IMG/VR virus record: IMGVR_UViG_3300037137_001027
Location: 95,508-159,507 of that record
Direction: 5' to 3' (one strand)
Length of the DNA stretch: 64,000 bases
From: a virus
Shown here: piece by piece, positions 6,853 to 14,726 of the stretch
Layout: the number at the start of each line of letters is the position of its first letter
How positions within the stretch are numbered: the first letter of the stretch is position 1
The notes under the pieces: generated by a model
Told to the model about the DNA's origin: nothing
The model's database searches: none
Seen by the model: only the letters and a program-made list of their open reading frames with translations
Position numbers and translations under genes: made by a program

Positions 6853-7437
6853 TCAATCCTTAAATTTATTATATCTAAAGTTATTGCTCCAGATATCGTT
6901 CACTACATAATCGAGTTGGTTTCCTTCAATGATGCCTTGTCCTTGATTTCCATTGGAAATTCTTGGAGCGCCGTTGAAGTCTGCTGTTTGTCCAACTATA
7001 CCATGTGGTCGAACATTTCCATTATATATAATGGCGTCAAACTTAAAAAAATAAGGCAACATTACGCTGCAATTTTTATTTCTAACGATATTAAAGCAGT
7101 ATTTAACTGCATTGATAAGGAGGCTATTAACAGGAGTATTGCCATTTTCGGTAGCTGAGATTAAGGGTTTTATTTCGACAAAAGAATGATAAGCTTGATT
7201 ATCAACAGTGATATAAGAACGATGATGAAGTTTCTGACCATTGATTTCTGGCTTACCATCTTGTGCTGACCATTTTATTTTTGAATTACCAATTTTGATG
7301 CCGATTTCGTCTATTCTTTTATGCGAGTTGAAGTGTGCATTTACCTGGATGTTTTCATCTGTTAGAAGATTGAAAAATTTATTTGGGATTCCATCAAATT
7401 GAAACTCTTCCCCTTCGAACCCGCTAAAAATCGGCAT
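6853..7437 (-). CDS. vWFD/root-cap-like domain protein, 194 aa
   Basis: The C-terminal third has HGIVGQT followed by GQGIIEG, then DYVVNDIWSNNFRYNKF. This order (H-G-x-x-G-x-T, acidic spacer, G-x-x-x-x-Y-x-V, then S-x-x-F-x-Y-N-x-F) resembles the end of von Willebrand type D-like domains of the root-cap/LEA-like family. Most of the rest is predicted beta strand. No signal peptide is seen, so an exported role is unsupported. It sits between zinc-knuckle and small acidic genes. The family call is by eye and tentative. Confidence 0.45.
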   Translation of the reverse strand: MPIFSGFEGEEFQFDGIPNKFFNLLTDENIQVNAHFNSHKRIDEIGIKIGNSKIKWSAQDGKPEINGQKLHHRSYITVDNQAYHSFVEIKPLISATENGNTPVNSLLINAVKYCFNIVRNKNCSVMLPYFFKFDAIIYNGNVRPHGIVGQTADFNGAPRISNGNQGQGIIEGNQLDYVVNDIWSNNFRYNKFKD

Positions 7438-7439
7438 AG

Positions 7440-7760
7440 TTACTCCAGGTGGTCTTCAGTAATCCAAAATCTATTATCAGTAGTTCTTATTTCATATAAA
7501 ACACCAATTGATGATAACTGTCTATTTACTATTTCGCCTTCCACATTTTGTGGTTTAACCAAAACTTTTTGGCAAACTTTAAAAGTAAAGTCACCTTTGT
7601 ACTCTACAGGTTCAACGTTAGCCATTGGGCATGGGTCAGTATCGTTCTTACGGGCGGGATTAGAACACTGGCCACAGGAGTAATGTTTACAGTTTGGGCA
7701 ATAGATTTTTATTTGCCAATCTGAGATAATTGGCAATTCATCCATTTTGGGGCAACGCAT
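7440..7760 (-). CDS. Cys-rich zinc-binding-like protein, 106 aa
   Basis: A knuckle reading CPNCKHYSCGQC followed by NPARKNDTDPCP lies at about residues 21-45 and should bind one or two metal ions. The C-terminal half is beta-rich (KVCQKVLVKPQNVEGEIV), like an SH3-type or small OB barrel. No family name can be given. Starts with an AAGGAG about seven bases upstream. Likely an early regulatory or adaptor protein. Confidence 0.55.
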   Translation of the reverse strand: MRCPKMDELPIISDWQIKIYCPNCKHYSCGQCSNPARKNDTDPCPMANVEPVEYKGDFTFKVCQKVLVKPQNVEGEIVNRQLSSIGVLYEIRTTDNRFWITEDHLE

Positions 7761-7769
7761 AAAAACTCC

Positions 7770-8009
7770 TTACTGGTCTGATTTATACCGACCCAACTGG
7801 TCACTCTGTTCTAGGATTTCCATTGTTGACATACACCAATCGTCTTCGCTATTGCTATCAAAGCCAATTTCGCTTACAATAGTAATACTACTTAAACTTG
7901 GCACTGGATTACTTTCTAATGTTCTAAAGGCTTCTATAGCTGCATTGGTGGGGGTTTTTTCGTCAATTATTTTACGAAAGTCACCAGCATCTACATAATA
8001 TTTTGGCAT
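7770..8009 (-). CDS. hypothetical acidic protein, 79 aa
   Basis: Small acidic protein starting MPKYYVDAGDFRKIIDEKTP; Ser/Asp/Glu-rich in the second half with a single Trp-Cys pair. It has a GGAG-type ribosome binding site upstream. Its beginning (a lysine-poor strand then a helix with FRKIID) hints at a compact alpha/beta fold. Unknown function; member of the minus-strand cluster. Confidence 0.5.
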   Translation of the reverse strand: MPKYYVDAGDFRKIIDEKTPTNAAIEAFRTLESNPVPSLSSITIVSEIGFDSNSEDDWCMSTMEILEQSDQLGRYKSDQ

Positions 8010-8069
8010 CTTTTTCTCCGCTTTTTGACAGGCATTTATATCCTATCACAAATCAACAGGTAAAGCAAA

Positions 8070-8297
8070 TTATTCATTGTCGGATTCAGCCAATTGCTGG
8101 AAATGGGCTACTGCATCTTCCAAGAGGTCGGCCACCTGTTGATTGGTCAATTTGGAATAAGTAATATCCCAATTTTGATGGATCGTAACACTACAATTTT
8201 TTACTTCTTTATGAGAGCGAAGAATGATGCCTGCAAAGGTTGTACGTTTGGCGATTTCATCAACAAGTTCTTCGGTTGTATAAAACTCAAGTTCCAT
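8070..8297 (-). CDS. hypothetical protein, 75 aa
   Basis: Starts MELEFYTTEELVDEIAKRT with an AAGGAG upstream. Predicted alpha-beta-alpha with a helical, acidic end (QQVADLLEDAVAHFQQLAE). The layout is similar to small phage regulators, but no helix-turn-helix can be claimed. It lies 9 bases after the ClpP-like gene. Confidence 0.5.
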   Translation of the reverse strand: MELEFYTTEELVDEIAKRTTFAGIILRSHKEVKNCSVTIHQNWDITYSKLTNQQVADLLEDAVAHFQQLAESDNE

Positions 8298-8306
8298 TTT
8301 AACTCC

Positions 8307-8918
8307 TTAACCAAATTTGTAATCTACAGATATTTTAACATTAAAACTAGGTACAGCGATATGGTTACACAGATTATGTTTTTTGGCTTCCTTTGCTGTA
8401 AGATACCAGTCTGCGTGGCCTCTTTCGTGGATTATATCCAAGAAAAAGTGCTTGGATTTACCGCAATTTTTTGACAGAAGTTCAAAGATATAGGTATTTA
8501 AACGATCCGTTTCATCAACATCTGCTTTCAAATCCTCTACTTTACCAAATTGAAAACTTGAAACCTCATGGATCATCAACGTAGCATGAGGGGCCATATA
8601 TCGCAAGCCATCATTGCCTAGTCCAAAAAGAATTGCACCTGCGGAAAAAGCTTTGGATTCAACGATGGTAGCTACGGGCAATTGTACATTTTGAAGTTCT
8701 GCGATCATGCCTAAGACAGAATAAACTTGCCCGCCATAGGAATCTACAACTATGGGAATAATTGGCTGGCCTGTCTCATGGGCTTTATTTAAGTCTTCTG
8801 AGAACTTATCAGTGCTTTCTTCATTGAATTTCTTAAGTCTAATAACGATAGGTTGTTCAATTAAATCTGCTAAATTCTTAACTTTGATGCGTGGATCAAC
8901 TTCGATTTTCTTGAGCAT
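8307..8918 (-). CDS. ClpP-like serine protease
   Basis: 203 residues with the full ClpP pattern: VVDSYGGQVYSVLGM (the oxyanion-side strand and helix), nucleophile Ser92 in FSAGAILFG, His117 in PHATLMIHEVS and Asp170 in ERGHADWYLTAKEA. The spacing between these three residues is close to that in bacterial ClpP. ClpP forms a barrel that degrades unfolded proteins delivered by an AAA+ ATPase; no ATPase partner is visible in this window, so it would use the host ClpX/A/C or act alone. ClpP-fold enzymes also serve as prohead proteases in some phages, but here the neighbours are early-type genes, not capsid genes. Confidence 0.8.
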   Translation of the reverse strand: MLKKIEVDPRIKVKNLADLIEQPIVIRLKKFNEESTDKFSEDLNKAHETGQPIIPIVVDSYGGQVYSVLGMIAELQNVQLPVATIVESKAFSAGAILFGLGNDGLRYMAPHATLMIHEVSSFQFGKVEDLKADVDETDRLNTYIFELLSKNCGKSKHFFLDIIHERGHADWYLTAKEAKKHNLCNHIAVPSFNVKISVDYKFG

Positions 8919-9522
8919 TAATATCCTTTGCTAGCCATATAAGCCTGTTTTGATGTATATAGGTTATACTACAATTAACAACGAAATTCAACTGTTCTTT
9001 TATCAGGTGAGTAAGTGCAAGAATCTTTTGGATAAAATCAGTATGGGTAATTAGAACCGATCTAGGCGGAAGAATATCTAGTGTTTCTGTGATACGATTT
9101 TCAAAATCGTGGTAATCTTCGAATGGTGTTCGCTTACAAAGATGGTTGTCAGCTTCAAACGAGATAGAACATATTTCCCTGATTATTGCAGAAGTTTGTT
9201 TACATCTTAGATAAGGACTAGAAAAACCAACATAACCAGCAAGATGAAGTTCCCTTAAGAACTCTGCTGCACGAAATGCTTGCGCACGTCCGCTTGATGT
9301 AATTGAACCATCCTCTACCCGAAGATCACTTTGAGCATGTCGTAAGATGATAATATCTTTGAGATAGATCGTCTCATCTTCGGTGACGAACTTATTATGT
9401 TCGTTATCAAGGAAGCCACTTAGGAGTTCACCGTTCTTTTCCTGGTCGCTGAGCTTGGAAAACGCATCTCCATGATGCGAACCAGTAACAACCTTGTCCC
9501 CGATAAAAAGTGCTGGCACCAT
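8896..9522 (-). CDS. histidine phosphatase family protein
   Basis: 208 residues. From about residue 57 it reads ILRHAQSD (the RHG-type motif with the nucleophilic His), then SSPYLRCKQTS (phosphate-binding Arg) and LITHTDFIQ (second His), which is the catalytic set of the phosphoglycerate mutase/SixA-like superfamily. The first 55 residues are extra and not recognised. It would remove phosphate from a small molecule or phosphohistidine protein. It overlaps the ClpP-like gene by 23 bases, so the two are likely made together. TAAATATAAA lies about 20 bases upstream of the start. Confidence 0.7.
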   Translation of the reverse strand: MVPALFIGDKVVTGSHHGDAFSKLSDQEKNGELLSGFLDNEHNKFVTEDETIYLKDIIILRHAQSDLRVEDGSITSSGRAQAFRAAEFLRELHLAGYVGFSSPYLRCKQTSAIIREICSISFEADNHLCKRTPFEDYHDFENRITETLDILPPRSVLITHTDFIQKILALTHLIKEQLNFVVNCSITYIHQNRLIWLAKDINAQENRS

Positions 9523-9598
9523 CCTTCACTCCCTGGTTTATATTTACTTTGAGCAAAAAAATTTGATGGCATTCATTCGGTAAATATTTTACGCTATT

Positions 9599-9907
9599 CT
9601 AGTCATTGTTCACGAATCTTCCAAGAAATAATCGGTAAACTTTGCTATAAGCTCTGCCCCAATTTGGCCCATGAATATCTGCGTCCTTATCCCAAGCCAC
9701 AGCATGGGCGACTTCGTGTATTAGCACATCAATGGAGTAGTTCTCATTAAGATTTGAATTAACCTTTATCATAAATTTGTCATTCTTTTTTTCACATAGT
9801 CCATCATAGCCTTCGCGTATCTTTACACGCCTTACACTAATAGATTCATCCACTAAATTAGAGTTCTTAAAGAAACTAGCTACTTCTCGGAAGTAATCAT
9901 ATGCCAT
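9599..9907 (-). CDS. SprT/WLM-like zinc metallopeptidase
   Basis: About 102 residues with DVLIHEVAHAVAW (HExxH zinc motif) and a following HGPNWG that supplies a third ligand, the arrangement of small SprT/WLM-type zincins. Some members of these families cut proteins crosslinked to DNA; that role is only a possibility here. The ATG at 9907 is preferred to a GTG at 9913. It heads the long minus-strand operon and is divergent from the glycosyltransferase at 9992. Confidence 0.65.
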   Translation of the reverse strand: MAYDYFREVASFFKNSNLVDESISVRRVKIREGYDGLCEKKNDKFMIKVNSNLNENYSIDVLIHEVAHAVAWDKDADIHGPNWGRAYSKVYRLFLGRFVNND

Positions 9908-9991
9908 AGTCACCCCGAAAACAAAAGATTATAGCTATCTAGTTTTTGTTTATAGGAAAATATATAAGTTAGGATTTTGCAAGGAGGCAGA

Positions 9992-10972
9992 GTGCAGTAT
10001 GCTGGTATTTCCGTAGTCAAAAATGAAGCAGATATTATAGAAGTCTTTATAAGACATAACCTTAAGTATCTAAACAAGTTATACATTGTTGAACACAATA
10101 GCCAGGACAATACGCCTGAAATCATTAATAGCCTAAAAACAGAAGGTTATAACATAGAAATTTATACCAATCAGTCGTCTAGACATATACAGGCAGAAGA
10201 ATTTAATAATCTAATAAGAAAAACTGATGCCGACTTCATTACTTTCCTTGATGCCGACGAGTTCATTATTTCACTAGATTTCACAAAAGAATTGGCTAAA
10301 TTGCCTACGGATGTAGTTTCGTTTTTAACCTGGCACAACTATATGCCACAAACTACAGATGACAAGACCGAGATAAACGTTCTTAAAAGGATTCAGCACA
10401 AGCTTTATCCAGTCGATACCAACCAGCACAAGGCGATTATACCTAAATCAATTTATTCAAGACCAGATAGCTTTGTATTGCTGGGCGGTCACGAAATATA
10501 CTATAAGAACGAAGAACTCGTTCCTGCACCTTACCAAGTGATTTCTTCAATCCACCTGGCACATTTCCCTATCAGAAGCCTCAACCAAATCAAGGTTAAA
10601 GCATTTGCTAATTGGCTCGCCAAACTAGCCGACCCGCTCCATCAATCAGGAAGATTGCATGATGGTAAAATTCCAACCTGGCATCATTGGAAAGTATTAT
10701 TTGATTTATTCAAGAATAATCCCGCGATTACTGAAGCTGAAGCTGTGGAAGCTGTAACCACTGTTTACATGAAGTATTCTAAATTAAAAGGCGAGTTAAA
10801 GTTAGTGGTAGACCCTGTTGTTAACGAAGATGAAATTCGTTATCAAATCAAGGAGCTTACGCCTTTATTGGCGTTAGCGAACACTGCTGAGCAGCAAGTA
10901 GTTATGTTGCAGAAAGCGAACAAGTTTATTTTGAATTTGCTAAACGAGGTTAAGACTTTGGACGCAATTTAG
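9992..10972 (+). CDS. glycosyltransferase, family 2-like
   Basis: GTG start at 9992, placed by an ideal AAGGAGG at 9981-9987. The N-terminus (GISVVKNEADIIEVFIRHN, then EHNSQDNTPEII) and the DADFITFLDADEFI segment with its D-A-D metal motif match the Glyco_tranf_2_4 type of GT-A glycosyltransferases. The C-terminal 100 residues are helical and less typical. It would transfer a sugar from a nucleotide donor to an unknown acceptor. Convergent with the radical SAM gene, overlapping by 23 bases. Confidence 0.75.
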   Translation: MQYAGISVVKNEADIIEVFIRHNLKYLNKLYIVEHNSQDNTPEIINSLKTEGYNIEIYTNQSSRHIQAEEFNNLIRKTDADFITFLDADEFIISLDFTKELAKLPTDVVSFLTWHNYMPQTTDDKTEINVLKRIQHKLYPVDTNQHKAIIPKSIYSRPDSFVLLGGHEIYYKNEELVPAPYQVISSIHLAHFPIRSLNQIKVKAFANWLAKLADPLHQSGRLHDGKIPTWHHWKVLFDLFKNNPAITEAEAVEAVTTVYMKYSKLKGELKLVVDPVVNEDEIRYQIKELTPLLALANTAEQQVVMLQKANKFILNLLNEVKTLDAI

Positions 10973-11765
10973 TCAATAGTTCGCCAATGGTGATTAAAGG
11001 GGATGGTTTTTCGAAGCGGTCAATTTCCGCAGGACACATCTCGCAAATAGATTCGTGTTTTCTGGAAATAAAATTATCAAGTTCTTCATCAGTTGCCGTA
11101 TGTTCTAAAGGCTTATATTCTAGGTAATGGTCCCATTTAGGTGAAATGTCGGGCCAACGTTTCTTTTGCAGTTGAAGATAAGCAATCATTGGACACTTAT
11201 AGATTTTACCATCTAGTATTTGCAAACAGTATTTACAGGGGCAGATTTTCCAACTATCTTCGGGGCGATTATCTTCATAGGGCAAAACATCTGGTCCAAA
11301 GCCCTTATAACGGCGTGTCCAATTTTTGCCATCCCTGATACTAAAAGTAATTTCGTTATCATGTAGAAAACTTATAACTTTGTTCCACTGTTGATTAAAC
11401 TCATTTGATTCACCATGTTTAGTAATAATTAGGTTAATTTTTAGTTCCTTGAGAAGTGGTCCCAGGTTTGGAAATTTGGGAAGTAGGAAGCCATTAGTAA
11501 TGAGTTCAATATTACATTTCCAATGGTTCCGAGCAATCCGAACAAATTCTTCAATTCTAGGGTTAAGTAAGGGTTCACCACCCAATATACAAAATGTTTT
11601 GGGGTTTAATCTCTTGCTCCACAAGCCCATTTGGTGGTCAGCGTCTTCTGGAGTAATAAAACCTTTATGACCATTGTTAGAGAAGTGGCTACAGCTTTCG
11701 CATGTGAAGTTACATGCATGAGAAGCATGAATTTCTAGTTTAATAATGTCTTTCAAGGAACTCAT
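10950..11765 (-). CDS. radical SAM enzyme with extra C-terminal cysteines
   Basis: 271 residues. C18-x3-C22-x2-C25 in ACNFTCESC is the [4Fe-4S]/SAM site, followed by FCILGGEPLLNP, the GGE motif that contacts SAM. Later clusters CPCKYC, KCP and CEMCP resemble a SPASM-like auxiliary iron-sulfur region, although shorter than the classical one. Such enzymes modify peptides, nucleotides or sugars by radical chemistry. The substrate is unknown. Overlaps the small HAD-like gene upstream (ATGA-type overlap) and converges on a glycosyltransferase. Confidence 0.75.
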   Translation of the reverse strand: MSSLKDIIKLEIHASHACNFTCESCSHFSNNGHKGFITPEDADHQMGLWSKRLNPKTFCILGGEPLLNPRIEEFVRIARNHWKCNIELITNGFLLPKFPNLGPLLKELKINLIITKHGESNEFNQQWNKVISFLHDNEITFSIRDGKNWTRRYKGFGPDVLPYEDNRPEDSWKICPCKYCLQILDGKIYKCPMIAYLQLQKKRWPDISPKWDHYLEYKPLEHTATDEELDNFISRKHESICEMCPAEIDRFEKPSPLITIGELLTKLRPKS

Positions 11766-12091
11766 AGGTTGTAGTCTCTGTGCTGACGAACATCATGAAT
11801 CACAACCGATTGCAAATTAGGCCATTTTGCTCTTAGGGTTTTACCAAGTTGCACGAAAGCAGGAATGTGTTCTTCCCTATCATCGAAAATTTCTACCATT
11901 TGCACTTCTTGATTTATAAGGCGGTTTAGGATTACAAATTCTTTATAGTCATAGGTATCACCTTTATGTGGGTAGTTTGGGTGTTGGGTAAGGTCTTTTT
12001 GCCCACGAAAGAAGTATTCGTCTGGATGGATTCCGTACTTGTTCAATATTTCTTTGACTTGATTTTCAAATTTAGCTATACGGCCTGTCAT
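11762..12091 (-). pseudogene. C-terminal half of HAD / Swiss-army-knife RNA-repair-like protein
   Basis: The product begins MTGRIAKFENQVKEILNKYG and contains TYDYKEFVILNRL and MVEIFDDREEHIPAF, matching the second half of the HAD_SAK family (T-G-R motif, then the D-R-x-x-H motif). The N-terminal strand with the catalytic D-x-D is missing from this frame. The same frame is open 15 codons upstream (WYQKNCVVV) without a good start, and a short ORF just before it ends in KRIVL, as expected right before a HAD D-x-D. An internal deletion is the simplest explanation. Translation could still occur from the ATG. Confidence 0.55.
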
Positions 12092-12093
12092 TA

Positions 12094-12159
12094 CTACAAC
12101 ACAATTCTTTTGATACCAGGAGATACTGCCTCAACAAATTTTCTGAATTTTAGTTGCAA
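12094..12159 (-). CDS. 21-aa ORF, possible leader remnant of the HAD gene
   Basis: TTG start at 12159 is placed by GAGGAG six bases upstream, inside the 3' end of the CCA-transferase-like gene. The peptide begins QLKFRKFVEAVSPG, close to the capsid-targeting-like leaders of this window (F-x-x-F-V-E-A), and ends GIKRIVL, the usual first strand of a HAD domain. Two bases separate its stop from the next ATG. Best read as the 5' fragment of a gene that has lost its D-x-D segment. Confidence 0.35.
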   Translation of the reverse strand: MQLKFRKFVEAVSPGIKRIVL

Positions 12160-12161
12160 TA

Positions 12162-13790
12162 TTACTCCTCGGTATCATCGCCATGATCTTCGTCGTGGTT
12201 GTAATGATCGTCATGATCTTCTTCTTCATGATCGTCATGATCTTCTTCTTCATGATCTTCGCCACCAGATAGGGCTTCATCTTTTGAACTAAGTCTCTTG
12301 CGGAACTTGTCGGTTTCTAGCCATTTAATTGCGTCTGAGAATTCTGAACCTTGTGGAGTACGACCACCGAAAAGTTTGGCAATTGATGGGTTAATACTTT
12401 TCTTACCTTTTTCATCGGAAACAAAACCTTTAGTGTCAAGTTCATGATTTAGGAAGTGATGCAGAACATCTTCTGGTTGCTTGTTCATGCTGCCCCATTG
12501 TTTTACTAAACTTGGCACCATGCCAGTCTTATGAAAATTCTTCTTCATGTCGAAGAACTTATCCAAGAACAGTTTTGGATTCTTGCCATGTTCACTCATC
12601 CATTTTGAGAATTCAATAAGTGTAACAATATCACGCACTTCGTCATCTGACCAAGCGCCCTGGTGGAGCATTTTCTCTACTTTAGCAGGTGGATTAGCTC
12701 TTAGCAACCATGCAATTGCCAATCGCTTTTCTTTTTTATCAGAGAAGTCTTCGGCTGAGTCAAGTTTGAAAGTCATATCAGGGAACACGGTATCTAATAG
12801 ACCCATTTCCTTATACATTTTAACATATTGGACAGGATCGGTGTCTGGATGTTGTAAGCCTTTAAGGAATTCTTCTTTAATCTTTTCACGGCTAATTGAT
12901 GGTAAATCTTTGATATCTTTGATAGCAGACTTAACATCGTCGCCAATCTTGGTATTTTTGCCGTGTGAAGCGACCTGGCGCACATATCTCAATACGCGGC
13001 CTTGATCTTCTCCAAGTCTTTCTTTCGGGTTGCCTACGAATTCAATTTCACCACGGCGCAAGTGATGTGCGCCACCGTGCGGATCGACAAGTTTAGCATT
13101 AGCCCCGTCAGCACTTGTCAAAGGAATGTACATAGCATTAACAGTAAAGTCTCTTCTGGCTGCATCGTCATCCAAAGTACCGAACTCCATGCTGTCTGGA
13201 GTCTTGCCGTCACCGCTGCCTTTGGAACCTTTTCTAAATGTGGCTATTTCGAATTCTTCTCCATTGACTCTGGCGTTAAATACATATTCTTTTCCACCAC
13301 GATCCCAGCCCTTTGCGTGGAAAACCTTGTTCTTTTGTCCTGCTTCTGGATGCTTGTCATATTTGGTGGTTTGTGACTTACCATCGCCTTGTGGTTTAAC
13401 TTCAGTAAATCCAGCGCTTCTCAGGATTAAACGAATTTCATCTGGTCCTGCATCCGTTACTAAATTGTAGTCTCTAGGAGTTTTGCCCAAGAGGTGGTCA
13501 CGGACTGCGCCACCAGTAAGATACAATCCCTTCTTCTTTAGACGTGGGGAGGTTTCACCTTTTGCTGGGTCAATGGTGGTTAACTTTTGCGGATAACCGT
13601 CAGGACCAGGCAGGGAAACCTTATCACTATCTAAGAAAGCTTTAGCAATAACCCTTAAATTAGGGTGATTTTCACCATCAATAACAAATGGCTTGAAGTC
13701 TGTATCATCAGCCAGTTTGACTTCTGAAGATGCCTTCTTAGCTTCTGTATTCTCTTTCAATCCAACAAATTCTAAAAATGTTTTTCTCAT
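12162..13790 (-). CDS. tRNA nucleotidyltransferase/poly(A) polymerase-like protein with targeting leader
   Basis: About 542 residues. The N-terminus MRKTFLEFVGLKENTEAKK resembles the T4 capsid-targeting sequence. From residue 93 the class II CCA-adding/poly(A) polymerase head appears: GGAVRDHLLGKTPRDYNLVTD, followed by RRDFTVNAMY and a neck/body domain. The metal motif, normally D-x-D, is D107-Y-N109, so the second carboxylate is replaced. The C-terminus is an Asp/Glu/His-rich tail with an 8-residue repeat. Start at 13790 (ATG) preferred; a GTG at 13802 is possible. Head packaging and altered catalysis are inferences. Confidence 0.75.
   Translation of the reverse strand: MRKTFLEFVGLKENTEAKKASSEVKLADDTDFKPFVIDGENHPNLRVIAKAFLDSDKVSLPGPDGYPQKLTTIDPAKGETSPRLKKKGLYLTGGAVRDHLLGKTPRDYNLVTDAGPDEIRLILRSAGFTEVKPQGDGKSQTTKYDKHPEAGQKNKVFHAKGWDRGGKEYVFNARVNGEEFEIATFRKGSKGSGDGKTPDSMEFGTLDDDAARRDFTVNAMYIPLTSADGANAKLVDPHGGAHHLRRGEIEFVGNPKERLGEDQGRVLRYVRQVASHGKNTKIGDDVKSAIKDIKDLPSISREKIKEEFLKGLQHPDTDPVQYVKMYKEMGLLDTVFPDMTFKLDSAEDFSDKKEKRLAIAWLLRANPPAKVEKMLHQGAWSDDEVRDIVTLIEFSKWMSEHGKNPKLFLDKFFDMKKNFHKTGMVPSLVKQWGSMNKQPEDVLHHFLNHELDTKGFVSDEKGKKSINPSIAKLFGGRTPQGSEFSDAIKWLETDKFRKRLSSKDEALSGGEDHEEEDHDDHEEEDHDDHYNHDEDHGDDTEE
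12209..12256. repeat. two 24-bp direct repeats (acidic/His tail)
   Basis: Two perfect 24-bp copies encode the repeated EDHDDHEE units in the C-terminal tail of the CCA-transferase-like protein. They arise within a longer stretch of Asp, Glu and His codons. Confidence 0.75.
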
Positions 13791-13814
13791 ATACCTGCTC
13801 ACCTATTATTATAT

Positions 13815-14201
13815 TTACGGCTTAAGGCCCAATTTCCACAAAATTATACTGCCAATTACTACCACACCAACCTTGAAAATAAAATCAACGATACTAGACC
13901 ACTTATTATTTGTTTGCATCATCTCTTTCTCGACATGAACTAATCGTTCTGAAAGATGCTCAATCTTACCATCTATTATATTAACGTCGTTCTTAAGATC
14001 AGTGATTAATTGTGTGCCATTTTTGTTTTCTAGTATAGCAATACGATTTATTAAAGTCATCTGATTTTCATAGAGCTTCTCGATTCTATCCTTAGACTCG
14101 TTGTTGCTCTCGATAAGCACTTTCATCCTCTCGTCAATACGAGCGGTCATTTCGAAAACAAGTTTCAGGGAATCATTAACTTCTTTAAATTTTTCTTCCA
14201 T
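13815..14201 (-). CDS. coiled-coil protein with C-terminal membrane anchor, 128 aa
   Basis: ATG at 14201 is preceded by AAGGA eight bases upstream; an ATG at 14216 is also in frame. About 100 residues of heptad-patterned coiled coil (ARIDERMKVLIE, LSERLVHVEKEM) are followed by one hydrophobic helix (FIFKVGVVVIGSIILWKLG) at the end. The layout resembles XhlA-type lysis accessory proteins, which sit on the inner membrane next to a holin. No holin was recognised beside it, so the role stays open. Confidence 0.55.
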   Translation of the reverse strand: MEEKFKEVNDSLKLVFEMTARIDERMKVLIESNNESKDRIEKLYENQMTLINRIAILENKNGTQLITDLKNDVNIIDGKIEHLSERLVHVEKEMMQTNNKWSSIVDFIFKVGVVVIGSIILWKLGLKP

Positions 14202-14254
14202 AGATATCCTTGCCATATATAGTTTTAATAAGCTTACAAAATAGATGTACCTGC

Positions 14255-14262
14255 CATAAATA
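14255..14262 (+). promoter_or_regulatory. late-promoter-like box CATAAATA
   Basis: The octamer lies 5 bases upstream of the ATG at 14268, which has no Shine-Dalgarno. It closely resembles TATAAATA, the T4 late promoter. It would drive the plus-strand virion genes. Confidence 0.35.
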
Positions 14263-14267
14263 ATTAT

Positions 14268-14726
14268 ATGGACGATAAAGAATTGGAAAATTTAATTCCC
14301 CAAATGAATGTAAATATTCCAGCACAACCCCAAGAAGAAGAGAAGGCTCTTATTCCTGACGAAGTATGGATGGGCTGGTGTAATGAGGTCATGAATAATT
14401 TACGCCAGGAGCGACAAGAAGTAGATGAAGTTAAGCATAATTTTATAGAAATGGTTATTAACGAAGGTGATTCTACCAGTGCAAGTAAGGAGGCATTGAC
14501 TAAACTCTTTGAGATTAAAGCAGGAATTTCTGAGAAAATGACTAAAGTTCTCGATTTGGCAACTAGAGTTAAATTGAAAGAACGAGATACGTTCCCTAGA
14601 TACTTAGCAGCGCACCAGAACAATACTATAAACTTGGGTGATAGTTCTGCCAAGAGGGAGCTAATCAAGCAAATTAATAAGATTCAAAAGCAAAAGGAAG
14701 CAAATGACGGACAGAATAAATCTTGA
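14268..14726 (+). CDS. possible small terminase or virion assembly protein, 152 aa
   Basis: Acidic, helical protein. A central region with SASKEALTKLFEIKAGISEK and LATRVKLKERDTFP precedes an AAHQNN segment and a Gln/Lys-rich tail. Helical hairpins of this kind followed by a polar tail occur in T4-type small terminase (gp16) proteins, but the match is not specific. It starts the plus-strand virion-gene block and overlaps the next gene by 23 bases. No Shine-Dalgarno precedes the ATG. Confidence 0.35.
   Translation: MDDKELENLIPQMNVNIPAQPQEEEKALIPDEVWMGWCNEVMNNLRQERQEVDEVKHNFIEMVINEGDSTSASKEALTKLFEIKAGISEKMTKVLDLATRVKLKERDTFPRYLAAHQNNTINLGDSSAKRELIKQINKIQKQKEANDGQNKS

Noticed and set aside
8094-8474. 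126-codon plus-strand frame across the ClpP region
   Set aside because: Antisense to two well-supported genes and has no ribosome binding site.
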